64,000 bases of DNA from GWE2-42-39 sp963668595 (lineage in GTDB: Bacteria; Bacteroidota; Bacteroidia; Bacteroidales; Prolixibacteraceae): contig OY764876.1 in the NCBI GenBank assembly GCA_963668595.1, positions 1,364,001 to 1,428,000 on the forward strand. The letters run 5' to 3'. This document shows positions 27,431-36,182 of the stretch, piece by piece. Numbering within the stretch: position 1 is the stretch's first letter; every line of letters starts with the position of its first letter. The notes beneath the pieces were generated by a model. That model was given only the letters and a program-made list of their open reading frames with translations, did no database searches and was not told the DNA's origin. A program made the translations under genes and the position numbers.

Positions 27431-28843
27431 CTATTTCTTTTCCCAGTCGTCGGTTCTGAACGATGAAGCAGGCAATCCTTCGGTATTAAACAGGTCGCCA
27501 ACAACAAAATCTTTGAACGCATAACGTACAGCAACTGGTTTTTCAACTGCCGGAGAAAACAAGGTGATACCTTTTCCTGTAATAAACGCTTTTGCCGGAA
27601 CGAATCGCTTGTTTTCGCCTGCTACTTCAAAGTTTTCAAGTTCTTTGCCATAGCTGGTCAGGCCGTTATCCGCAAAATCGAAGATTAATTTAACCTGACT
27701 TCCGTCAATGGACATGTCTTTCAGTACAGGGCCAGAGTATGCAAAGCCGCTTTTGCCGTAAGTTTTTGCCAGCGCCAGATAAGCCAAACGATCGCCTGCC
27801 GCTTTTTTATTTGCCGGATGGATGCAGGTCTTTTCACCGGTTTCCATCACACAAGCCATTCCGAAATTTGGGACAGCATTTGCGGCTTTACGCTGGGCAT
27901 CGCGCAGATAAGCCGAATTAAGTCCTCCTACTCCATAATCGTAAGGTGCAATTTGCACATAGTAAAACGGAAAATCGCCAATGCCCCATTCGGCGCGCCA
28001 GTTGGTAGCCAGTCCGGGCATTAGTTTTTCGTACTCCTCAGGTTCGTTACGGTTCGATTCGCCCTGATACCAAATGGCTCCACGGATTCCGTAACCAACC
28101 ATCGGATTAATCATTGCATTGAATAATACAGTTGGTTCCTGAGGAGAGAAATCTCCTTGCAGATTTTTATCCGGCATTTTCACCCAGTCGAAATTCTTCA
28201 GGCCAGCTTCGCTCATCCATGGTTCAATGCGGGTTCCGCCCCAGTTCGAGCTGATCAGACCAACAGGAACATTCAATACCTGTTGCAACATTTTACCAAA
28301 ATAATAAGCTGTGGCACTGAAATTAGCTACATTCTCAGGAATGCATTCTTTCCATTCGCCGGAGAATTCGCTCTGTGGTTCCAGCTTTTTATCTTTTTTG
28401 ATGGTGATTAAACGAATTGTAGAATTCGATGAAGTAGCAATGGTTTCGTTAGAACCTGTAATTGGTTGATTGCGGAACCCTTTCATTGGCATTTCCATGT
28501 TCGATTGGCCCGAGCAAACCCAAACTTCGCCGATCAGTACGTCGGTCAGTTTAATAGCTTTTCCGTCAGAGATGCTTACTTCGTACGGACCACCTGCCTT
28601 GGGCGTTTTTACTTTCAGTTTCCAGTTACCCTGCAAATCAGCCTTGGTTGAATATGATTTGTGATCCCAACTGGTGTTTACACTTACAGTTTTGCCGGGA
28701 GTGGCTTTTCCAAAGATGGCTGCTTCGGTTTGCTGTTGCAGCACCATGTGGTTGCCAAAAATAGATGGCAGTTTGATTTCAGCCTGAAGTATGGTTGAAA
28801 CCAGCAGAAGGACGATAAACAATCCTGTTTTTGCAAATTTCAT
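27431..28843 (-). CDS. Sialate O-acetylesterase, SGNH type
   Basis: The 470-residue protein has a signal peptide (FIVLLLVSTILQA) and an N-terminal beta domain (LPSIFGNHMVLQQQ to about residue 105). The SGNH esterase core follows with CSGQSNMEMP (nucleophile Ser114), SNWGGTRIEPWMS and AIWYQGESN; the catalytic His probably lies in GEKTCIHPANK. It removes O-acetyl groups from sialic acids or related acetylated sugars, opening glycans for other enzymes. It follows the NIPSNAP gene by 24 bases, on one transcript. Confidence 0.9.
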   Translation of the reverse strand: MKFAKTGLFIVLLLVSTILQAEIKLPSIFGNHMVLQQQTEAAIFGKATPGKTVSVNTSWDHKSYSTKADLQGNWKLKVKTPKAGGPYEVSISDGKAIKLTDVLIGEVWVCSGQSNMEMPMKGFRNQPITGSNETIATSSNSTIRLITIKKDKKLEPQSEFSGEWKECIPENVANFSATAYYFGKMLQQVLNVPVGLISSNWGGTRIEPWMSEAGLKNFDWVKMPDKNLQGDFSPQEPTVLFNAMINPMVGYGIRGAIWYQGESNRNEPEEYEKLMPGLATNWRAEWGIGDFPFYYVQIAPYDYGVGGLNSAYLRDAQRKAANAVPNFGMACVMETGEKTCIHPANKKAAGDRLAYLALAKTYGKSGFAYSGPVLKDMSIDGSQVKLIFDFADNGLTSYGKELENFEVAGENKRFVPAKAFITGKGITLFSPAVEKPVAVRYAFKDFVVGDLFNTEGLPASSFRTDDWEKK

Positions 28844-28867
28844 ATTAGCAGTTTTTTTTGAGTTTGA

Positions 28868-29674
28868 TTAAATATCTGAGTAATCAGTTGGTTTTAAAAG
28901 ATATTTGGTGGCTTTTGAAACTGTGTTTTTATACTTGTCCATTCCCGATAGTGTTTTCCAGTCGGGATGATTGCGGAAGGCATCCCAATGTTCGTCATGC
29001 GCTTTCATATTCTGAAAAGTAGTCATGTACATCAGGTTGGGCATGGAACTTCCGGAAATTACTTCGGCATAAAACACCGCGTTAAAATCTAGTTTTTTGA
29101 ACAAGGCAATCTCGCCACCATCGTTAAACATCTCCACCTTGCGCTCATACAGTTTTTCGGTAGGCCCTTCGTAGCTACGCAATTCGTACACTCTTTCCGA
29201 TGCAGACGTTGGGTAATTGGGAGCGGCAAATTGGGGCATTTTCTCAAATGCTTTTAATAAAATAGTTTCAATGCGCACATAAGGTACATTATCAAATGAG
29301 GCATCAATGTAATTAGCTCCGGCCTGCTGAAACGCGCCATCTTTACCGAGTTGTTCCGGTAACCCCACAAACTGATCAATCGATTTCACCGGAAACCAAA
29401 CAAAAAGTTGCAAACCGGTTTCCGAAGTTTCTTCAATAGGTTTAAACACACCTACCTTACTGATCCCAGCCCGGTGCATTGCAGGCAAATAAGCTTGTTT
29501 CAGATAATTTTCGACGCATTCCAGTTGCTGTTCATCTTTCAGATGATACACTTTCAATGCATAATAATCGCGCTGAGCAGCCTGAATTACCGTTGAAATA
29601 ACAGTCAGCAAAATAAATACAGCAAAAAATTTAGCAGAAGTTGCCAGGTTTCTTGAAATCATGGTTAATAGCAT
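28868..29674 (-). CDS. NIPSNAP family protein, exported
   Basis: The 268-residue protein starts with a hydrophobic signal segment (FAVFILLTVISTVIQA). Two ferredoxin-like alpha/beta-barrel repeats follow: residues about 35-150 (YYALKVYHLKDEQQLECVENYL) and about 160-265 (RVYELRSYEGPTEKLYERKVEMF, FYAEVISGSSMPNLMYMTTF), the usual NIPSNAP arrangement. The biochemical role is not known for bacterial members; they often sit beside sugar-processing genes, as here. A second in-frame ATG (29662) is a possible start. It is the first gene of the pair with the sialate esterase. Confidence 0.85.
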   Translation of the reverse strand: MLLTMISRNLATSAKFFAVFILLTVISTVIQAAQRDYYALKVYHLKDEQQLECVENYLKQAYLPAMHRAGISKVGVFKPIEETSETGLQLFVWFPVKSIDQFVGLPEQLGKDGAFQQAGANYIDASFDNVPYVRIETILLKAFEKMPQFAAPNYPTSASERVYELRSYEGPTEKLYERKVEMFNDGGEIALFKKLDFNAVFYAEVISGSSMPNLMYMTTFQNMKAHDEHWDAFRNHPDWKTLSGMDKYKNTVSKATKYLLKPTDYSDI

Positions 29675-29914
29675 TTAGTTTAGGTCTGCTAATTTATTAA
29701 AAAATTGATGGACTTGTACTTCACGAACTCCCCGATTTGAACTATAATCGGGTGTTTTTCTGCACTTCCTGATTGCATAGCAACAACAAACAGCGATTTG
29801 CAGAAAAAAGATTGATTCAAGACGAAGCACATACCACCAAATCGATTAAATTTAACAGAACATTTTTTTGATTATTATTTTATTAACCATACCCATTCAT
29901 TAAAATACAAAAGC

Positions 29915-30562
29915 ATGAATAAACTATTTTTACTTCTCTTGCTACTAACAGCCCATTGCTTCTCTTTCGGACAAATATCCAACTATGATCACAATGATGC
30001 CGTTGATCTCATTAACGATTCGCAAGCACTAATACAAAAAAAGCAATACGATGAAGCTATTTCGAAACTAGAGAAAGCAGTAAAACTGGATTCTACAATT
30101 AAAGATACCTACCTGTTGATATACCAGGCTGGTTTTTATGGCGGAAATTTAGAAATAGCAAAATCGTATCTCAAAAAAGCAAAAACCATTTCTCAGGAAG
30201 ATGATGAATTGGCTTATTATTTAGGAAAAATCTACCAGATTGAAAAAGACTACGATAATGCGTTAATCGAATTTGATGAAGCAATAAAATATGGGAAAAT
30301 AAATGGTGAAGATTACCCCATTGTGTACGACTACTACGCAAGCAGAGGAGCTTGTTATCTAATTCAGGAAAAATACCAGGAAGCATTGGACGATTTGAAT
30401 TATTCACTTAAACTAAACAGCACCAAAGGAAGTGTTTATATGAATAAAGCAACAGCACTTTTCAAACTAAACAGCAAAGAAGAAGCATGCATTAGCTGGA
30501 GAAAAGCCTACGAACTGGGGGTAAACAGTGCAAAAGATTTCATTATAAAAAATTGTAAGTAA
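29915..30562 (+). CDS. Exported TPR-repeat protein
   Basis: The 215-residue protein has a signal peptide (LFLLLLLLTAHCFSFGQ) and at least four TPR-like helix pairs: QALIQKKQYDEAISKLEKAV, AYYLGKIYQIEKDYDNALIEF, ACYLIQEKYQEALDDLNYSL and ATALFKLNSKEEACISWRKA. TPR arrays bind partner proteins; no partner can be named. It is a single gene flanked by genes on the opposite strand. The Cys near the end (FIIKNCK) is of unknown meaning. Confidence 0.85.
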   Translation: MNKLFLLLLLLTAHCFSFGQISNYDHNDAVDLINDSQALIQKKQYDEAISKLEKAVKLDSTIKDTYLLIYQAGFYGGNLEIAKSYLKKAKTISQEDDELAYYLGKIYQIEKDYDNALIEFDEAIKYGKINGEDYPIVYDYYASRGACYLIQEKYQEALDDLNYSLKLNSTKGSVYMNKATALFKLNSKEEACISWRKAYELGVNSAKDFIIKNCK

Positions 30563-30574
30563 GCGAAACAAAAA

Positions 30575-30610
30575 TCCCTTGTACAAAATCAAGCGATTCC
30601 ATACAAGGGA
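30575..30610. terminator. Possible terminator between convergent genes
   Basis: TCCCTTGTA and TACAAGGGA form a 9-bp perfect stem with an 18-base loop between the TPR and phosphatase stop codons. T runs are weak on both sides. Confidence 0.45.
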
Positions 30611-30654
30611 CAAAAATCTTCTCTGTTCTGTATCAAAGAATTTACAGCTGAAAA

Positions 30655-32058
30655 TTAGCTTTTAAATCCGGCTACTTTCAGCATGAAATTGTGTAAGTCT
30701 GTATTTTTCACAAACGGAGGCAAGGCTTCGCTTCCCGGGCCAAACATACCCAGTTCTACAAATTCCGATGTATGATCCATACCGCACCATCCGATAGAAG
30801 TATATGTTTGCTGAATTTGAGCCATGCGGCGGAAAGGCAATTTATACGCATTATACAATCCGTCGTTGCTCAAGTCTGAATAATGACTTAGTAAGTCTGT
30901 TGCTTCTTCCTGTTTGATGGCAAAACCATGTGCTTCGTATATACGATCGATAACTGTTTGCACTGAGTCGGTTTTACGAATACCATTCAACACCCATTCG
31001 TTGGTATATTTAAATTTCTGAAGCGTATCGAAATTGGCATCCACATTTTTACCTTTAATCAGCGCGGGGCTTGCATTTCCGTGATCGGTAGTAATAACTA
31101 CCAAGGTATCATGGTTTCGTTCAGCAAACTCAATTGCTACGCCAATGGCATCGTCAAAGGCAATCTGGTCGTACAACAATGCACCAATATCGTTACCATG
31201 TGCCCCCCAGTCCACTTTTCCTCCTTCAACCTGAAGAACAAAACCGTTTGGATTTTTGCTCATCAAATCAATGGCTTTGCGGGTCATATCGGCCAGCGAA
31301 GGCGTTTCTTTTTCCAAACTTGCATCCGAAGAACGATCAAGCGCATAAGGCAATCCATCTTCACCAAAAACTCCCAGCAAGGGTTTGCCGGGGTTCGAAC
31401 TATTCATATCGTCCTTATTCTTCACTACCTGATAACCTTTCTGTGCAAATTCAGAAAACATATCGCGTTTGTCTTTGCGTTTATCTGCACTGAAATATTC
31501 CAGACCACCGCCCATCATCACATCAAATTTCAAATCGAGATAAATGGCCGCAATATCTTCCTGAGTACCGCGACTTTTTATACTTACTGAAAATCCAGCC
31601 GGCGTAGCATGAGTAATTGGTACCGTTGTTACACAACCTACCGCTTTTCCTCCTTCTTTAAATTTCTGAAGAATTGGTTTGTAAGCCGTTCCGTCCGGAC
31701 CAATATTCAGCGCCCCATTATTTACCCGTACACCACCGCCCCAGGCTGAACTTCCGGCAGCCGAATCGGTAATCATCGAATTCGCCGACGCAGTATCCAT
31801 GTATGCGCGAACCGCTTTTTGCTCACGATACAATTTAATCCAGTTACTAGAACGACCTTCCTTGCGTTGAAGCAGTAAATCGGCCATATTCAGCGTTCCG
31901 TGACTCATCCCGTCGCTAACCATGAAAATAATATTCTTTGCTTTTCCTTTTGGACTAATTGCATTGACACCAGACAACTCACAGGCCAGAGAGGGAGTAG
32001 CAACAACACCACCAAGAGTGGCCAAAACTCCCATATTCAAGAAATTCCTTCTCTTCAT
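30655..32058 (-). CDS. Alkaline phosphatase, PhoA-like, probable Tat substrate
   Basis: The open frame begins with a TTG at 32109, but ATG 32058 gives MKRRNFLNMGVLATLGGVVA, a twin-Arg-like signal, so 467 residues is preferred. Catalytic features are NIIFMVSDGMSHG, TDSAAGSSAWGGG with the phospho-acceptor Ser in the D-S-A-A motif, KVDWGAHGND, FDDAIGVAIEFAERN, VVITTDHGN and GMDHTSEFVELGMFG. The metal ligands Asp, His and Ser are thus present. It releases phosphate from phosphomonoesters in the periplasm or at the surface. It is a single gene with a long upstream gap. Confidence 0.92.
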   Translation of the reverse strand: MKRRNFLNMGVLATLGGVVATPSLACELSGVNAISPKGKAKNIIFMVSDGMSHGTLNMADLLLQRKEGRSSNWIKLYREQKAVRAYMDTASANSMITDSAAGSSAWGGGVRVNNGALNIGPDGTAYKPILQKFKEGGKAVGCVTTVPITHATPAGFSVSIKSRGTQEDIAAIYLDLKFDVMMGGGLEYFSADKRKDKRDMFSEFAQKGYQVVKNKDDMNSSNPGKPLLGVFGEDGLPYALDRSSDASLEKETPSLADMTRKAIDLMSKNPNGFVLQVEGGKVDWGAHGNDIGALLYDQIAFDDAIGVAIEFAERNHDTLVVITTDHGNASPALIKGKNVDANFDTLQKFKYTNEWVLNGIRKTDSVQTVIDRIYEAHGFAIKQEEATDLLSHYSDLSNDGLYNAYKLPFRRMAQIQQTYTSIGWCGMDHTSEFVELGMFGPGSEALPPFVKNTDLHNFMLKVAGFKS

Positions 32059-32342
32059 TTTGAATAACTTATTATGCCGATCACAACCGAAAGCCCGGCG
32101 GTGAATCAAGCGGTTTGTTTTAGTATGTATGACTAGACAATTGATTATTTCCGAACGAATTACAACGAATTAGTGTAATAATTCGCTTCGAAATCTATTT
32201 TTTTGAAAAGCATACAAAAGTAAAAATATTGCCTTTGCAAGTTTATTTTTCTGCCTGCTTTTCCGAATAAAAAACCACTAATTTTTGATTAAATTATTAT
32301 AACACACATTCACCCTTTTTTCATTAACCCTTAAAAAACAAA
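32059..32342. other. Intergenic region upstream of the phosphatase
   Basis: AT-rich, no gene seen. CAAAAGTA at 32215-32222 reads TACTTTTG on the minus strand, a possible -7 element, but it would leave a leader of roughly 150 bases before the phosphatase ATG, so the assignment is weak. Confidence 0.4.
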
Positions 32343-32400
32343 AAAGCTGCTTTAAAAGTTCGGCCCAGTAGCAGGACTTCCCTTTTAAAGCAGCTTTTAT
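32343..32400 (-). terminator. Terminator after the tricorn-like protease gene
   Basis: A 16-bp perfect stem (32343-32358 with 32382-32397), core AGCTGCTTTAAAAG, with a run of A before it on the plus strand, which is a T tail in the minus-strand transcript. The protease stop codon is about 20 bases upstream in transcription order. Confidence 0.8.
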
Positions 32401-32416
32401 TTATCGCAGACTTTCG

Positions 32417-35400
32417 TTATTTCGATTTATCCGGCGATTTCGGAATATCAGGAAGTGGTTTGTATTCCGTTTTAACCTGTTCTTTAATTACCGAAATTGC
32501 TTTTTCAAGCTGGGCATCTTTGCCCATATATTCTTCGTACGGATCGTTATCGAGTACAATGTCGGGATCAACTCCATGTCCTTCAATAATCCATTCGCTT
32601 TCTTCGGATGAGAAAGAAGCAAATTCAGGTTTACGCAGGTCGGCTCCGTCGATGAACGGCAGTGAACCGCTGATACCAACTACGCCACCCCAACTGCGGG
32701 TTCCGATAACTGTTCCAAGTTCGTAATGTTTAAATCCGTATGGAAACAAATCGCCGTCGGAAGCAGAGAAGCGGTCGATCAGCAATACTTTGGGGCCTAA
32801 CATCATTTTGGTTGGCACCGGAGTCGGATGCATGCCATTGCGGCGAATGTTGGAGCGCTGTGCTTCGCGTAGCAAACGTTCCAGAATCATTGGCGAAACA
32901 TTCCCCCCACCGTTTCCACGATCGTCGATAATCAAACCTTTTTTATTTAACTGAGGATAAAATAAGCGTGCAAACTCATTCAATCCTTCGGGACCCATAT
33001 CCGGAATGTGGATGTAGCCCACTTCCCCATTGGTTGCTTTGCTTACTTTTTCAATATTCTTCTGAACCCAGTTGTAATAATACAAATCAGCCTCGGTGGC
33101 AATTGGTTTTACAATTACCTTGCGTGCACCTTCTTCCGACGCTTTGCTGTTTACGGCCAGTTCAACTTCCTCGCCGGCTTTGCCAACCAGCAACGAATAA
33201 ATATCGTTTGTTGTTTTTGCGCTTATGCCATTTACACCAACGATGAAATCGCCCTCGTTTACATCAACTCCTATCTCTGTCAGCGGAGAACGCAAACGAC
33301 TGCTCCAGTTTGCTCCTTGCAAAATTCGGTCAATTTTGAAGTAACCAGAAACATCGGCATTGATTTTTGCGCCCAAAAGTCCCGTTTCAATGCGACTTGG
33401 CTCCGGACGTTCGCCACTCAACACGTAAGCATGTCCCACACTTAACTCACCTATCAACTCACCAATAATATAAGTCAAATCGTCGCGATGACGCACATAC
33501 GGAACCAAACTTGAATATTTATCGTGCATGGCTTTCCAGTTCACTCCATGCATGTTTTCAACATAGAAGAAATCGCGCATCTGACGCCAGCTTTCATCAT
33601 AAATTTGTTTCCATTCCTGCTCATAATCGACCCAGGCTTTCATGTTCGAAACATCAATCGTTTTGTCGAGTTTAACCGGGCCCGATGGCAGATCGATAAC
33701 TCCCCAGCGGCGATCTTCGCGCACCAGCATTTTTTTACGGTTCGACGAGAACGAATAACTAAAATTACCTAGTTCTGTTTCTTTCTTCTGTTTCAGGTCG
33801 TACATTTTCACTTTACGTCCGCCGCCAAAATCAGAATAATATACTTTCGTACCAATACAGGCCAATCCATAGTAATTCGAAGCCTGAATTGGCAACGAAA
33901 TAATACGGTTCTGAATTCCATCAAAATCGATGGTCCATGATTTTTTTTCCTCTTTGGCTTTGTCTGCTCCTTTTTTTGCTTCAGGCTGTTCTTTCTTTTC
34001 AATCGTAATTTTTACTGAATCGTTTTCAAAACCAAAAGGAGAAGGTGTTGCTTTGTCAAGCACTGCCAGGTAAACACGGCTCATTTTGTTGTAAGCATGG
34101 TTCCATTCAGTTTCGCTGTATGTTGGATTGAAGTCGCGGTCGGAAACAAAAACAATGTATTTGCCATCATCCGAAAATGACGGAGAACCGGAATCGTACC
34201 AGTTGTCGGTTACGTCATGTATTTCTTTATTTTCGAGATTGTAAACCGAAATTTTTGAGAATTGGTTGTCGGTAGGATTCGAAAAAGTAATCCATTTGCT
34301 GTCGGGCGACCAATTGTATGAATTAACATTTCCGTATTCAGCCTGAAATACGGTGGTTACTTTTTTTGTATCAATATCCACATATTGAAGGCGCAATTTG
34401 CGGTCAGACCACATAAGTTTTTTGCTGTCGGGCGACCAGTCGATTCCAAATTTATAGGTGTCGGCTCCATCGGTTAACTGGATTGCCGGACTATTTACAT
34501 TGGCTTCTTTCATATACACTTCAAACTCGCCGGACTGATCAGACAGGTATGCAATGTACTTTCCGTCGGGCGACCATGTTGCATCGCGTTCGTGTACACC
34601 TGAGGTTTGAGACAGGTTGTAGGTAATCCCTTTTTCAGAAGGAACACTGAAAATTTCGCCGCGGGCTGAAAATACCACACGCTCGCCATTGGGTGACAAA
34701 TCGCCGTTGGTAATCCGTTTCGAAGCGTCTTTCCACTCGTTACGGGCATATACAAAATCGTTGTTGATATATACCGGAACTTTCACCGGTTTGCGGTCTT
34801 TCACATTCATTTTATAGATGTAACCGCCATTTTCAAACACAATCTGATCGCCGCCAATTGAGGGGAATTTCACATCATATTCGGTAAAATTGGTTACTTT
34901 TTCGGTAGCACCGGTTTTCGTATTATATACGAAAATGTTCATGGTGCGGTCGCGGTCCGAAAGGAAGAAAATTTCATCGCCGGCCCACATCGGGAAAACA
35001 TCCTGGGCAATATTGTCGGTAATGACTTTTGTTTCTTTTGTTTTGAAGTTGAAAATGCGGATATCGTCGGCCATCCCGCCTTTGTAGTATTTCCAGGTAC
35101 GGAATTCGCGGAATACACGGTTAAATGCCAGTTGTTTTCCGTCGGGCGAATAACTACAAAAACCTCCGTCGGCCAAAGGCAGCTCGGTTGACATGCCTCC
35201 GTCAGCTGAAACACTGAATAACTGACCTTTGAAATCGTTGAAAGTTTGTTTGCGCGAACGGTAAACAATGTTTTTCCCATCAGGAGTCCAGCACATCACA
35301 ATGTTGTTGGGTCCCATACGGTCGGAAACAATATCGCGGCCTAAAGTAGCCGTAACGGTCAAGCGTCTCGGGCTTCCACCTTCTGCCGGTATTACAAAAA

Positions 35401-35671
35401 CTTCTGTATTTCCGTCGTACTGACCGGTAAATGCAATTTTGCCACCATCCGGTGAAAAGCGGGCAAACATTTCATATCCCACATCGCTGGTCAATCGGCG
35501 GGCAGTCCCACCGTCAACCGGAACTGAATATAAATCGCCGGCATAAGTAAATACAATCTGGTTTCCCGAAATGGCCGGAAACCGAAGAAGCCTTGCCTCT
35601 CCTGTTTCAGCAGAAACAGCCATTGTTCCTAGCAGAAAAACCAGTAAGAACGACCAATAAATTTTAATCAT
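32417..35671 (-). CDS. Tricorn-like S41 peptidase
   Basis: The 1084-residue protein has a signal peptide (FLLVFLLGTMAVSA). WD40/PD40-like beta-propeller repeats cover about residues 25-600 (FSPDGGKIAFTG, WSPDGKYIAYLSDQ, WSPDSKKLMWSD). A helical C1-type domain follows (YDESWRQMRDFFYVENMHGVNW), then a PDZ domain with GVDVNEGDFIVGVNGIS, and the S41 catalytic domain with IDDRGNGGGNVS and LIDRFSASDGDLFPYGF, where the Ser after RFSA is the expected nucleophile. It probably degrades peptides in the periplasm or outside. Single gene. Confidence 0.92.
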   Translation of the reverse strand: MIKIYWSFLLVFLLGTMAVSAETGEARLLRFPAISGNQIVFTYAGDLYSVPVDGGTARRLTSDVGYEMFARFSPDGGKIAFTGQYDGNTEVFVIPAEGGSPRRLTVTATLGRDIVSDRMGPNNIVMCWTPDGKNIVYRSRKQTFNDFKGQLFSVSADGGMSTELPLADGGFCSYSPDGKQLAFNRVFREFRTWKYYKGGMADDIRIFNFKTKETKVITDNIAQDVFPMWAGDEIFFLSDRDRTMNIFVYNTKTGATEKVTNFTEYDVKFPSIGGDQIVFENGGYIYKMNVKDRKPVKVPVYINNDFVYARNEWKDASKRITNGDLSPNGERVVFSARGEIFSVPSEKGITYNLSQTSGVHERDATWSPDGKYIAYLSDQSGEFEVYMKEANVNSPAIQLTDGADTYKFGIDWSPDSKKLMWSDRKLRLQYVDIDTKKVTTVFQAEYGNVNSYNWSPDSKWITFSNPTDNQFSKISVYNLENKEIHDVTDNWYDSGSPSFSDDGKYIVFVSDRDFNPTYSETEWNHAYNKMSRVYLAVLDKATPSPFGFENDSVKITIEKKEQPEAKKGADKAKEEKKSWTIDFDGIQNRIISLPIQASNYYGLACIGTKVYYSDFGGGRKVKMYDLKQKKETELGNFSYSFSSNRKKMLVREDRRWGVIDLPSGPVKLDKTIDVSNMKAWVDYEQEWKQIYDESWRQMRDFFYVENMHGVNWKAMHDKYSSLVPYVRHRDDLTYIIGELIGELSVGHAYVLSGERPEPSRIETGLLGAKINADVSGYFKIDRILQGANWSSRLRSPLTEIGVDVNEGDFIVGVNGISAKTTNDIYSLLVGKAGEEVELAVNSKASEEGARKVIVKPIATEADLYYYNWVQKNIEKVSKATNGEVGYIHIPDMGPEGLNEFARLFYPQLNKKGLIIDDRGNGGGNVSPMILERLLREAQRSNIRRNGMHPTPVPTKMMLGPKVLLIDRFSASDGDLFPYGFKHYELGTVIGTRSWGGVVGISGSLPFIDGADLRKPEFASFSSEESEWIIEGHGVDPDIVLDNDPYEEYMGKDAQLEKAISVIKEQVKTEYKPLPDIPKSPDKSK

Positions 35672-36164
35672 AGCTTTTATTTTTTTGAGTTATTTAAGTG
35701 TCTTCAATGAATAAAAAAACGACGCAATCTGTCGAAGCAGCAGATAGTCAGAAAATTTCAAAAAAAAGTAAGTCATTAATTTTTCTAAATTATTACAAAA
35801 AAGTGGCAGGAATGTTCTCCCTGAACGATTTTTTATCTAAAAAAATAAAAAGTTAAGAGAATCAAACGCCACAAACCTCCATCGATATCTGCATACTGGT
35901 GCCAAAGCAGTTCCCCAACCAGCAGATGCAAACAAAACAAATGCTGACAATTCAAAATCAAATCATTTACCCAGAAGTTAATCAAAAAATATTGTTTTTC
36001 GCTGCCTAAAAAATATAGTAAAATATGATTTCCTGCATAGCTGAAAGCATTTCAGAATTATTTCATTACGCTTCAATAGTGCTAAGCCGTAAAAAACCCG
36101 TATTTTTAAAAGGTAGTATGGCCAAAATTTAAAATTAAAAACACATGCCGTTTACTGGTTTTAT
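35672..36164. other. Divergent intergenic region, AT-rich
   Basis: About 500 AT-rich bases between the protease and ClC genes. I see no gene or repeat. It must hold both promoters, but only the ClC -7 element at 36165 is clear. Confidence 0.5.
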
Positions 36165-36172
36165 TACTTTTG
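36165..36172 (+). promoter_or_regulatory. Candidate -7 element for the ClC pair
   Basis: TACTTTTG matches TAnnTTTG and lies only 10 bases before ATG 36183, so the transcript would carry an extremely short leader or none. Confidence 0.4.
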
Positions 36173-36182
36173 TTAGCGCAAA

